Assembly (NCBI RefSeq): GCF_002906655.1
Contig: NZ_CP025795.1
Coordinates: 248,001 to 312,000 of the forward strand
DNA length: 64,000 bases
Direction of reading: 5' to 3'
Source of the DNA: Vibrio hyugaensis
Lineage (GTDB): Bacteria; Pseudomonadota; Gammaproteobacteria; Enterobacterales; Vibrionaceae
Shown here: one piece after another, positions 44,952 through 53,103 of the stretch
How positions within the stretch are numbered: the first letter of the stretch is position 1
Layout of the letters: each line of letters begins with the position of its first letter
Program-made: the position numbers and the translations under genes
Notes under the pieces: model-generated
Seen by the model: the letters and a program-made list of their open reading frames with translations, nothing else
What the model was told of the DNA's origin: nothing
Database searches by the model: none

Positions 44952-45872
44952 TTAGTTAGCAATGACTTGGTTCAACTCTTTAATCATGGTTTGCGTCGAT
45001 TGGTAGCCACCTGCGGTTAAGTACCAAGCCGCTGGGTCCATAAACAGCACGCGGTTGTTTTTCGCTGCTGGTGTGGACTTCACAAGATCGTTGTCGAACA
45101 GCTGTTTTGCTTTACCACTGCTCTGACCGATCGCTTGTTCGCGGTCAAGGATAAGCAGTACTTCAGGTTGCGCATCAGCGATGTATTCGAATGAAATCAA
45201 GTTACCGTGGGTGCGTGGTACTGATTTCACGTTCTCAGAAGTCGAAGTTGCAAAACCTGCTTCTTCATACACGAATGAGAAACGGCTGTTGGTGCCAAAC
45301 ATCGCCAAGCTGTTACCGCTGTTTGAGACGGTCAGTGTGCGTGGTGGTTGAGCTTCTACTTTTGCGTGAAGGTGATTAATTTGCTCTTGAACGCCTTCAA
45401 TCAACTGCTCTGCGTGCTCTTCTTTGTCGAAGATGTCACCCAGCGTGCGCCAGTGTTCTTGGGTTGTTTTCCAGTAGTCGGTGGTGTCGATACGGAACAT
45501 GTAAGTTGGCGCGATGTCGCTCAGATCTTTGTAGATATCTGCCATGCGACCTTCTGCGATGATTAAGTCTGGCTTGAGCATAAACAGCGTCTCGAAGTTC
45601 ACTTCTTTCACGCTACCCGTATTTGCGAACGAGTCGATTTGGAATTTTTCTAGTGACTTTGGCAGTAGCGTCTTTGGCATGCCGACGGGTGTGACGCCCA
45701 AAGCATCAATGTAGTCTAAACTGCCGTAGCCCAATACAACGACGCGTTGTGGTACGCCATCAATGTCTACTGTGCCCAAGCTGTGTTGGTAGGTTTTAGC
45801 CATTGCCCCCATAGGAGCCAATGCAAGCAGCAAAGCTCCCGTTGCTACGCGAAGAGAAGTTTTACCAAACAT
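44952..45872 (-). CDS. vctP: Siderophore-binding periplasmic protein (VctP-like)
   Basis: 306 residues from ATG 45872. Signal peptide SLRVATGALLLALAPMGAMA. The class III (FatB/CeuE/YclQ-like) binding-protein pattern follows: QRVVVLGYGSLDYIDALGVT, VNFETLFMLKPDLIIAEGRM and AQPEVLLILDREQAIG. It delivers iron-loaded siderophore, probably a catecholate, to the VctDG/VctC-like permease. First gene of the operon; a Fur-box-like site and a 24-bp palindrome lie in front of it. Confidence 0.82.
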   Translation of the reverse strand: MFGKTSLRVATGALLLALAPMGAMAKTYQHSLGTVDIDGVPQRVVVLGYGSLDYIDALGVTPVGMPKTLLPKSLEKFQIDSFANTGSVKEVNFETLFMLKPDLIIAEGRMADIYKDLSDIAPTYMFRIDTTDYWKTTQEHWRTLGDIFDKEEHAEQLIEGVQEQINHLHAKVEAQPPRTLTVSNSGNSLAMFGTNSRFSFVYEEAGFATSTSENVKSVPRTHGNLISFEYIADAQPEVLLILDREQAIGQSSGKAKQLFDNDLVKSTPAAKNNRVLFMDPAAWYLTAGGYQSTQTMIKELNQVIAN

Positions 45873-45972
45873 AATGATTTCCAAAAGGTGCGATGCAATC
45901 TCGCAAGAGTGCCTTAAAAACAAATAATGCTTTAAAAAAATAGAGCGCGAGATTAGTCGTAAAGCGGTATAA

Positions 45973-45996
45973 CTTATTTGATTAAAATCAAATAAG
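45973..45996. promoter_or_regulatory. 24-bp palindrome between vctP-like and LysR genes
   Basis: Perfect 11-bp arms CTTATTTGATT / AATCAAATAAG around AA. It sits in the divergent control region and overlaps the Fur-box-like site. It may be the binding site of the adjacent LysR regulator. Confidence 0.6.
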
Positions 45997-46011
45997 AATG
46001 ATTATTGATTG
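45991..46011. promoter_or_regulatory. Fur-box-like site
   Basis: AATAAGAATGATTATTGATT resembles the Fur consensus (GATAATGATAATCATTATC) in its core ATGATTATT. Suitably placed to repress both the vctP-like operon and the LysR gene when iron is ample. Confidence 0.6.
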
Positions 46012-46060
46012 CAGACACATTAGCAGATAGTCTATATGCAGCAACAGAATTAGCGGAATA

Positions 46061-47017
46061 GTGAGTATTCAAAAAATGAATTTAGCTCAAGTCGACTTGA
46101 ACTTATTGTTTATTCTCAAACACCTACTTGAAGAGAAGCATGTTTCCAACACCGCGGTATCGCTCAATATGAGTCAACCATCGGTGAGCCGCTCTTTACA
46201 GAAACTCAGAAACTTGTTCAACGATGAGCTGTTAGTACGTACTGCACACGGCTATGAATTGACCCCAAAAGCCGAAGTGATCAAGCAAGATTTGAACACC
46301 GTTCTAACCGGGCTAGAAAAGCTGATGTACGGCCAGTCATTTGTGCCAGAAAAGAGCAACGGTACGATCCGTTTCTACGGCTTGGTTCCGCAGGTGATTT
46401 TCTTACTGCCACCGATTGTTTCGCGTATCCGTGAAGAAGCGCCGAACATGATTGTCGATATCGATTCCATCCCGAAACGCCATTTCGATGCACTGATCGC
46501 AGGGGATGTGCATTTTGTGCTCTCAACCGCTGAGCCACCTAGCTCTGAGCAGAATTTGTACCGCATGAAAATTGCCAATCGCGACTACCGATTCTTGATG
46601 AGCGAAACCCATCCACTTGCCCATGTTGAGGAACTGACGGTGGAGATGCTGCTCGATTGCAACTTCGGTCAGATCTCACTTCAAGGTGGCAAAACACTGT
46701 CGATTTATCATCGTTTTGTTGAGCTTGGCGTGGTGGATAAAAAACGCCAATTATCGATTCCTGTTCAGCTTTCAAACTTTAATGCTGCGCCAGCGATTGC
46801 CGAGCAAACGGATGTGATTTTCCACTTACCAACGCCGTTTGCACAAGACGCTTGTCAGGGCAGAAAATTGATCACCAAAACTGTACCAAAAGCGATTCGA
46901 ATGGACAGTGAATCGGTCTATTTGTACTGGCATAAGCGCTATCATAACGACCCGATGTGTAACTGGGTTAAGTCATTGTTCAAGGAAATATATGGCTCAA
47001 CTGAGTCTGAATGGTAA
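46061..47017 (+). CDS. LysR-family regulator of the siderophore locus
   Basis: 318 residues. The start is GTG at 46061 (GCGGAA upstream), with an ATG alternative at 46076. N-terminal HTH (LAQVDLNLLFILKHLLEEKH, VSLNMSQPSVSRSLQKLRNL) is followed by an effector domain (FYGLVPQVIFLLPPIVSRIR; DFNAAPAIAEQTDVI-like region near 240). Its sequence is not the IrgB type that pairs with irgA in V. cholerae. It lies between the ABC operon (divergent) and the TonB receptor gene (same strand, 135 bp downstream), so both are likely targets, perhaps in response to the siderophore. Confidence 0.82.
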   Translation: MSIQKMNLAQVDLNLLFILKHLLEEKHVSNTAVSLNMSQPSVSRSLQKLRNLFNDELLVRTAHGYELTPKAEVIKQDLNTVLTGLEKLMYGQSFVPEKSNGTIRFYGLVPQVIFLLPPIVSRIREEAPNMIVDIDSIPKRHFDALIAGDVHFVLSTAEPPSSEQNLYRMKIANRDYRFLMSETHPLAHVEELTVEMLLDCNFGQISLQGGKTLSIYHRFVELGVVDKKRQLSIPVQLSNFNAAPAIAEQTDVIFHLPTPFAQDACQGRKLITKTVPKAIRMDSESVYLYWHKRYHNDPMCNWVKSLFKEIYGSTESEW

Positions 47018-47107
47018 AGAATATTATTATTCATTTTCGACATAGTGGTAATTAATCCTACAAATGCTCGGTTGCTTGTCTTCGTCAAATAAAGGCTATT
47101 TAATGCG

Positions 47108-47127
47108 AACCATTATCATTATAAGTT
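47108..47127 (+). promoter_or_regulatory. Fur-box-like site before the TonB receptor gene
   Basis: ACCATTATCATTATAAG, a good match to Fur-box half sites (ATTATCATTAT), ~27-45 bp before the start codon. Confidence 0.7.
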
Positions 47128-47152
47128 CCATTAAAATTTATAGGTTTTTACC

Positions 47153-49171
47153 ATGTCGAAGACGACTCCGTTTGCGCCAAAACCATTAGCAGTGGTGATC
47201 GGTGCGCTATGTACCTCTTTTTCCGTCTTTGCTGATACAACGCCAATCGAAACCGATGAGCAGCTTGTTGTAACAGCAACCCGTACCCAGATGGAGCTGA
47301 AAGACGCTCCAGCTTCTATGTCGGTGATCACCGCTGAAGACATCGAAAACGATCCAGGCATCACGCTGGCAGACATCGTGTCTAACGCAACCAGCGTGGA
47401 GTCAGACTTCGACAGCACACGTGCAGGTCGTCAGCAAATCTCGATTCGTGGTATGGATTCGAAATACACACTGATCATGGTAAATGGCCGTCGTATGAGT
47501 TCGGCAAGTGCGATCGTACGTGGTAACGACTTCGATCTTTCTGCGATCCCAATGGATTCAATTGAGCGAGTAGAGATCATCCGTGGTCCTATGTCGGCGC
47601 TTTACGGTTCTGACGGTATGGGCGGTACGATCAACATCATCACTAAGTCACCAAGCAACGATTGGAGCTCCCAGCTTAGCTTAGACAACACGACGCCAAA
47701 TGATGGCAATGGTGGTCAAGAATACACAGTGGGTCTAACCACGTCTGGCGCTCTGATTGAAGACACACTATTTGCTCGTTTCTCTGTTTCTCAAACGAGT
47801 CGCAACGCGTGGCAGCCATACTCTGGCGAGAAAGGCGGCATTGATCGTGAAGAGGTTACTGCACTTGAAGATCGCGATAGTTTAGCGATGTTCGGTACAC
47901 TTTCATGGCATTTGGCGGACAATCAATTTATCGATCTTGACCTTGGTTACAGTGACGACGAGCGTGATACCGCAGCAGAAAGTGGCACTACGGTTCTGTT
48001 CTCGGAGTCTCGCGTTAAACGTAACAGCCAAGCGCTATCGCACACCGGTTTTTGGTCTTGGGGTGATACACAAGTTCGTTACTCACGTGAAAACGTAGAG
48101 AACATTGAAGCGGCAAATGATGGTGCTGATTCAATTGAAGAACTAACACAAATTTTTGAAGCATCAGCAACGACTTACCTAGGTGAAAGCCACACTGTGA
48201 CGTTTGGTGTGGACTACCAAACTAGTGAGCTAACCAACCCAGAGCACATCGTGGGTAACAAAGCAGAAGCTTACCAAGGTGCGGTATTTATCCAAGACCA
48301 ATGGGAAATGACCGATACGCTAATGGCGACGATTGGTGGTCGTTTAGATAAGCACGAGCACTACGGTGAAGAGTTCAGCCCGCGTGTGTACCTAGTACAC
48401 CAAACAACGGACGACTTGGTACTGAAAGGTGGCGTGGGTAAAGCGTTTAAAGCACCAACCATGACGCAAAACCACCCAGACTTCTCGATGAGCAGCTGTA
48501 AAGGTAACTGTAACATCGTAGGTAACGAAGATCTGGAAGCAGAAACCAGCGTGAACTATGAGTTCTCGGCGCTATACAGCGGTCGTAACTGGAACTTAGA
48601 AGGCGCGGTATTCCGTAACGAAATCGAAAACCTAATCGAACAGACGGACATCTTCTGTGAAGTCGGTACGTGGTCGAGCGCGGTGATGAGTTGTATTGAT
48701 GACAACGGCGACCCAATCGATCGTGAACTGTCTAACCCGTACAAGTCTTACCAAAACGTATCGAAAGCCGTTATTCAAGGTGTGGAGCTAACCGGTAGCA
48801 TTCAGTTCAATGAGCAATGGGCGATGTCTGGTAACTACACTTACTTAGACACCGAAGATAAGTCGACCGGTGAAGAGCTGAACGAGCGTTACAAGCACTC
48901 TGCATTTGCTCGCCTAAACTGGTACCCAACCCAAGATTTGAACCTGTTTGCGAGCGCACGCTACCGTGGTGACCGTAAGATTGATTCTCAGTTAACGCAA
49001 GACGCTTACACCACGATGGACTTAGGTACGGTTTACCATGTGAATGATGGACTACGTATTCGTGCGGGTATCACCAACCTAACCGATGAAAGCGTATCAA
49101 GAGAGCTAGAAAACATCGGCTATGTTGAAGCGCCACGTACTTACTACGTTGGTATGACAGCAGACTTTTAA
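47153..49171 (+). CDS. TonB-dependent siderophore receptor (IrgA/VctA/CirA-like)
   Basis: 672 residues. Signal peptide region (PKPLAVVIGALCTSFSVFAD), then a TonB box-like segment (EQLVVTATRTQMELKDAPAS) and the plug (~45-165; GQQISIRGMDSKYTLIMVNG-like, RVEIIRGPMSALYGSDGMGG). The beta-barrel fills the rest and ends in the usual terminal aromatic (YVGMTADF). Extracellular loops contain cysteine pairs (SSCKGNCN, DIFCEVG...MSCIDD). It fits outer-membrane uptake of a catechol siderophore such as enterobactin for the adjacent ABC system. I leave the symbol open because several paralogues (irgA, vctA, peuA) exist in vibrios. Confidence 0.88.
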   Translation: MSKTTPFAPKPLAVVIGALCTSFSVFADTTPIETDEQLVVTATRTQMELKDAPASMSVITAEDIENDPGITLADIVSNATSVESDFDSTRAGRQQISIRGMDSKYTLIMVNGRRMSSASAIVRGNDFDLSAIPMDSIERVEIIRGPMSALYGSDGMGGTINIITKSPSNDWSSQLSLDNTTPNDGNGGQEYTVGLTTSGALIEDTLFARFSVSQTSRNAWQPYSGEKGGIDREEVTALEDRDSLAMFGTLSWHLADNQFIDLDLGYSDDERDTAAESGTTVLFSESRVKRNSQALSHTGFWSWGDTQVRYSRENVENIEAANDGADSIEELTQIFEASATTYLGESHTVTFGVDYQTSELTNPEHIVGNKAEAYQGAVFIQDQWEMTDTLMATIGGRLDKHEHYGEEFSPRVYLVHQTTDDLVLKGGVGKAFKAPTMTQNHPDFSMSSCKGNCNIVGNEDLEAETSVNYEFSALYSGRNWNLEGAVFRNEIENLIEQTDIFCEVGTWSSAVMSCIDDNGDPIDRELSNPYKSYQNVSKAVIQGVELTGSIQFNEQWAMSGNYTYLDTEDKSTGEELNERYKHSAFARLNWYPTQDLNLFASARYRGDRKIDSQLTQDAYTTMDLGTVYHVNDGLRIRAGITNLTDESVSRELENIGYVEAPRTYYVGMTADF

Positions 49172-49227
49172 GCTCTAATTACAGACTGATTCGATTGGAT
49201 TTAAGTCGAATTTAATCGAAGCAAGAC

Positions 49228-49263
49228 ATGGCGTTGCAGTACACTCTGTAACGCCTTTTTTGC
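49228..49263 (+). terminator. Terminator of the TonB receptor gene
   Basis: GGCGTT and AACGCC pair with an extra CAG/CTG stem inside, then TTTTTTGC. Confidence 0.7.
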
Positions 49264-49288
49264 TTTTAGGGATGAATAGGAAAAGACA

Positions 49289-49723
49289 ATGCTTCAAACT
49301 TCTTGGTTATTTTGGGCGCTCATGTCGGCGGTATTTGCGGCGATGACCGCAGTGTTGACCAAACTTGGTGTGGCGAACATCAACTCAGACTTGGCGACCT
49401 TTATTCGTACCTGCGTGATTCTTGTTTTGGTTGGTTTGATTGCTTACGCGACCAAGCAGTTCAGTGCTATTGGAGAGATCTCGACCAAAGGCATGGTGTT
49501 CTTGGTGCTATCGGGTTTAGCGACAGGTGCATCGTGGCTGTGTTACTTCCGCGCGATGTCATTGGGGCAAGCTTCTCAAGTTGCACCGATCGACAAACTA
49601 AGCGTGGTGCTGGTGGCCATATTCAGTGTGGTTTTACTGGGAGAAAAGCTCAGCATGGTCAACTGGATGGGGATTGGTTTGATCACCGTTGGCGTGATTT
49701 TGGTAAGCCTACAAAGTTCTTAA
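49289..49723 (+). CDS. Half-size EamA/DMT transporter
   Basis: 144 residues with about five membrane helices (WLFWALMSAVFAAMTAVLTK; TCVILVLVGLIAYATKQFSA; GMVFLVLSGLATGASWLCYF; VVLVAIFSVVLLGEKLSMVN). It holds a single EamA domain; typical EamA exporters have two (~300 residues). It may act as a homodimer, as do EmrE-type proteins. ATG 49289 follows AGGAAAA at good spacing. Substrate unknown. Confidence 0.85.
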   Translation: MLQTSWLFWALMSAVFAAMTAVLTKLGVANINSDLATFIRTCVILVLVGLIAYATKQFSAIGEISTKGMVFLVLSGLATGASWLCYFRAMSLGQASQVAPIDKLSVVLVAIFSVVLLGEKLSMVNWMGIGLITVGVILVSLQSS

Positions 49724-49918
49724 AGGTCACTATCACCTAAGTATCTCGTCTCTTTGAATAGCGAGAGACGGATGTAATTCAGAATCGATATGTAGAGTAC
49801 ATGGGCTTCATGAGAACAGTTTGGTTTCTCAGCAATTTGCTAATATATTCTGGATACTCGATTCTTCGCCTCACTATGGCTCGCTAGAATAACCTCAAAT
49901 ACCACACAGTTCCTTTCA

Positions 49919-51073
49919 TTACGTTCTTTGACCCACTTTCTGAATCACAAACGTTTGGCACTGATTAAACTGTGCGAAAGCATGTAGTTCCTCTTCTAAA
50001 GCGACGAAAAACGCCTCTCTGTCTTTGAGCGAAGGCTCGGTAACTAGGTTAAGAACGTTCAGCGTTGAACTGGTTTTATCCACTTTGCAGTCGGCGCGCG
50101 CGACCAGTTTCCCATCCCACAATATTGGCAGACAAAAGTAACCGAACTGGCGTTTTGGCTCTGGAACATAACACTCTAACAAGTAATCAAAGTTGAAAAT
50201 TGCGCTGGCGCGTTTTCGTTGGATAAGCAGGTTATCAAATGGGGAAAGGATTTTGGCGCGTTTTCGGTTGAGCCGTTTGTCGAGCAAGTTCAGCGTATCG
50301 CTACAGGCATAGTAAGCTGAATTGTTGATGCTAATGGCTTCTATCTCACCCAAATCGACCAATTCGGACAGAGCTTGTTGTACTGGCTTCTTAACCCCTT
50401 TCAGTAGGTAAACCATTTCAGGCAAAGTGCCGAACCCATGAGATTTAAGATAGTTGAGGACTAAGAATCGCGCGTGTTCTTGCTCGGTTGGCATCGATGT
50501 ATCAACGTCTTGAGGCAGAACATGTGAGGTTAGGTCATACACTTTCTGGAAGCTGCGACGTTCGCTAATCATCAAATCGCCTTGCATGAATAAGTTCTCT
50601 AGGGCGCGTTTGGTTGGCTTAGTATTCCAACCATCGGTCTTATGGTTGGCAGATTCGAAGTCCTTTGCCATCAATGGGCCTTCTTGCTCAATTCTCTTCA
50701 AGATAGACGCCATCAAGTCGTGGTCTTTTTTGTACCAATGCTTTTGCTGATCGGATTTGATCGCCGCTTTGCGAGGTAAGCTATGACGGTATTGCGACAT
50801 AGGTAAATACGCCGCCGCATGAGACCAATATTCGAAGACTTTCTTTTCTGCTACCAGTTGGTCTAGGTGCTCAAGCTGGTAGCTTGGGTTTCGACTCCAC
50901 AAAGTATGATGGTGAGCGCGCTGAACGACAGAAATCGTATCAATTTGCACATAGCCCAGTTGCTCAAAGGCGGCTAAGGTCTTTGCTTTGGCGCTGCCTT
51001 TGTTGCTTGCTAGCGGCAATCCTTGAGAGAGCAGAGCCAATTTTTGTGCTTGAGCAAGATTGAGTGATTTCAT
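49919..51073 (-). CDS. YcaQ/AlkX-type HTH_42 DNA glycosylase
   Basis: 384 residues of the HTH_42 superfamily (YcaQ/AlkX/AlkZ). The catalytic Gln-Phi-Asp/Gln motif is visible as QID in LGYVQIDTISVVQRAHHHTL (~38-57), typical of YcaQ-type enzymes that unhook interstrand crosslinks. Other family phrases: EYWSHAAAYLPM, LSPFDNLLIQRKRASAIFNF and GYFCLPILWDGKLVARADCK. Likely repairs alkylation or crosslink damage. It shares strand and region with the MFS pump, 41 bp after that gene, so the two may be co-transcribed. Confidence 0.82.
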   Translation of the reverse strand: MKSLNLAQAQKLALLSQGLPLASNKGSAKAKTLAAFEQLGYVQIDTISVVQRAHHHTLWSRNPSYQLEHLDQLVAEKKVFEYWSHAAAYLPMSQYRHSLPRKAAIKSDQQKHWYKKDHDLMASILKRIEQEGPLMAKDFESANHKTDGWNTKPTKRALENLFMQGDLMISERRSFQKVYDLTSHVLPQDVDTSMPTEQEHARFLVLNYLKSHGFGTLPEMVYLLKGVKKPVQQALSELVDLGEIEAISINNSAYYACSDTLNLLDKRLNRKRAKILSPFDNLLIQRKRASAIFNFDYLLECYVPEPKRQFGYFCLPILWDGKLVARADCKVDKTSSTLNVLNLVTEPSLKDREAFFVALEEELHAFAQFNQCQTFVIQKVGQRT

Positions 51074-51114
51074 GTCGTTATTTGTCTTCCTTGTTACTTT
51101 CTATTGCCCAGGAG

Positions 51115-52299
51115 CTATTGCTCGGAAGGTTGCTTAGTGGCAAAGCCTCGCAGAACGTTGGTCAGTGTAATGGTCGCAAAGACCACAATCACTAATGACA
51201 GATGCCACGCTTGGCTTAATCCGAGCTGCACCAATGCCATACTTACAATCGATGACACCACCATTTGGCCACCACCCGACATCGCCGCAGCTGCACCTGC
51301 TTGTTTCTTATAGGGTTGCATTACCATAGCTTGAGCACAAGGTAGAGCGATAGCATTGCCTAAAATCATCAGCAGTTGGCCTAGCATTAAGTACAGCGGC
51401 TCAACAGGACAGAAGAACAGCCACGCTGCGGAACTTACGTGCAGGATTGGCGTGACCAATAGCATCTTCTTCGTGCCGATGATTGGGCGCACACGGTTAC
51501 AGATACTGGTGCCGCAAATCATGCCGAACGCCGGAATCAGTGCCCACATTGCGTATTGATCGGATGTCATGCCGATTTGGTTTTGCATGATAAAAGGCAT
51601 CACCGAAACGGTCGTGATCATCAAGCTGAAGTTAAGCCAACCAATACTGGCAAAGCTCATAAAGTAACGAGAAGTCAGCAGATCACGATATTGCAGCAGC
51701 ATCTTTTTCGGTGATGGCAAGGCTGAGGTTTGTGTGATGGTTTCTTGGAAGCGAAATACGATCACAGTCCAAGCAAACAATACGTAACCCAACAGCGAGA
51801 TAAACACCATGGTCCAGCCGAAGTGGGCGTTAATGAAGCCACCAATGACAGGAGCGACCAAGGGTGTGATAGAGACAGCCATCGCAATGTAGGACAAAGC
51901 GACCGGGAGTTCAGGACCATTGAAACGATCACGAGTTGAGGCTCGGGCTAACACCGCGCAACAGCCTGTGCCTAAACCTTGCAGAAAACGGCCTGCTACC
52001 ATGCCAGTGAAAGTGTGGCTTAGGAAGATGATCATCAACAGGCCGAGCATGGCAATCAACAAGCCAGCCAGCAGCACCTTTTTGCGGCCCAATGCATCGG
52101 ATACCGGGCCATAGATAAACTGAGACGGACCAAAACCAAGTAAGTAAACACTGACTAACAGCTGAGCTTGGTCGAGGGAAATATCGAAATCTTTCGCGAT
52201 CCAAGGAAGAGATGGGAACACCAAGCCCATGCTGAGCTGACCAACACTGATGATAAGACATGCCAGCAAGATGGTTTTAAATTCAATTGGTCGACTCAT
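51115..52299 (-). CDS. MFS drug efflux transporter, Bcr/EmrD type
   Basis: 394 residues with 12 predicted helices. Motif A-like GPVSDALGRKKVLLAGLLIA, and motif C-type region VSITPLVAPVIGGFINAHFG mark the 12-TM drug:H+ antiporters (Bcr/CflA/EmrD). Its ATG overlaps the stop of the recombinase-like gene by 4 bp (ATGA), so it is translationally coupled to it. Likely exports drugs such as chloramphenicol or bicyclomycin-type compounds; specificity unproven. Confidence 0.87.
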   Translation of the reverse strand: MSRPIEFKTILLACLIISVGQLSMGLVFPSLPWIAKDFDISLDQAQLLVSVYLLGFGPSQFIYGPVSDALGRKKVLLAGLLIAMLGLLMIIFLSHTFTGMVAGRFLQGLGTGCCAVLARASTRDRFNGPELPVALSYIAMAVSITPLVAPVIGGFINAHFGWTMVFISLLGYVLFAWTVIVFRFQETITQTSALPSPKKMLLQYRDLLTSRYFMSFASIGWLNFSLMITTVSVMPFIMQNQIGMTSDQYAMWALIPAFGMICGTSICNRVRPIIGTKKMLLVTPILHVSSAAWLFFCPVEPLYLMLGQLLMILGNAIALPCAQAMVMQPYKKQAGAAAAMSGGGQMVVSSIVSMALVQLGLSQAWHLSLVIVVFATITLTNVLRGFATKQPSEQ

Positions 52300-52925
52300 G
52301 ATTTTTCACCATCGCCACGGCGGCGCAGGCTTCCTTCCTCATCAAATTCATTCAATTTGGCTTTCACACGTTTGACCGTCGATAGGCTGACTTCGCATTG
52401 TTCTGCGACGTTTTGTAGCGTATTGCCTTCCAGAAGCAAAGTCGCAATGTGTTGATGCTTCGCTTTGTCTGCTGGACGACCTCTGAATTTCTGCTTCCAC
52501 ATCTGTGGGTCGTCTTTTAGTGCTTTGCGGCCTTGTTCTGCAGCAAACAAGCGATGTTGAGTTTGCACGTGTCCGTAGCCTGAAAGCAGCGAAAGCAAGG
52601 TTTGTGTTTGTACGGAATCTGGTTCAAAGGTTAGTGGCTCACAAACGGTTTTTAGGGTGGCGCCTTTGTTAAGGAGAGTTTGAATCGTGCTTAAGGCTTG
52701 GCTGAAGTCTCGACCAAAGGCGGTTAGCCACCAAAGTACAACGGTGTCGCCAGATTGCACGGTACTTAAGAGTTGTTGAAAGGCTTGTCGCTCGGCTGGT
52801 GGCGTGCAGCCGCGTACCTTGTCCTCAAGGTGGATTGCTTCAGGAGCAAAGGCTTTCAAAGCGTTGAGCTGCTCGGGGTAAGCTCGGTTTTTAGGGGAGT
52901 GCCGCGTATATAGAAAGGTAGCCAT
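52296..52925 (-). CDS. Degenerate serine recombinase/resolvase-like protein
   Basis: 209 residues with the resolvase N-terminal fold and a C-terminal HTH (LQNVAEQCEVSLSTVKRVKA, ~170-189). Compared with gamma-delta resolvase, Arg8 and Ser10 (in TRHSPKN), Arg46 and Arg72 are kept. The strongly conserved LDRLGR is LTAFGR, so the residues matching Asp67 and Arg68 are Thr68 and Ala69. The latter is needed for catalysis in known resolvases, so strand exchange is probably lost. It is coupled by a 4-bp overlap to the Bcr/EmrD-type pump gene. A DNA-binding regulatory role is a fair inference. No res-like sites were found nearby. Confidence 0.75.
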   Translation of the reverse strand: MATFLYTRHSPKNRAYPEQLNALKAFAPEAIHLEDKVRGCTPPAERQAFQQLLSTVQSGDTVVLWWLTAFGRDFSQALSTIQTLLNKGATLKTVCEPLTFEPDSVQTQTLLSLLSGYGHVQTQHRLFAAEQGRKALKDDPQMWKQKFRGRPADKAKHQHIATLLLEGNTLQNVAEQCEVSLSTVKRVKAKLNEFDEEGSLRRRGDGEKS

Positions 52926-53074
52926 GGGTGCAATGCGTCTCTTGAAATTGGGTCATATACTGTAATGGTCCATAAATATACAGAGGTTTATTAGTAACCA
53001 CAACACCAAATGAACCATTGGTTCGAAATCTTAGAGGTAGAAGCAAGAGACAGAAGAAATGAGGAAATAAAAAA

Positions 53075-53096
53075 GCCAACCGCTTGGGTTGGCTTC
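53075..53096 (-). terminator. Terminator of the LacI-family gene
   Basis: AGCCAACC and GGTTGGCT pair around GCTTG-type loop; a T-run follows on the - strand. Confidence 0.75.
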
Positions 53097-53103
53097 TCTG
53101 GAA

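Noticed and set aside
46061..49171. irgB-irgA pair
   Set aside because: The LysR protein does not resemble V. cholerae IrgB and the genes are not divergent as irgB-irgA are.
49741..49918. Small hairpin CGTCTCT/AGAGACG after the EamA gene as a sRNA or attC-like site
   Set aside because: Only 7 bp with a 10-base loop and weak tail; no attC core sites or integrase nearby.
52296..52925. Mobile-element call for the recombinase gene
   Set aside because: No inverted ends, res sites or cargo boundaries; the gene is operonic with the pump and lacks catalytic residues.
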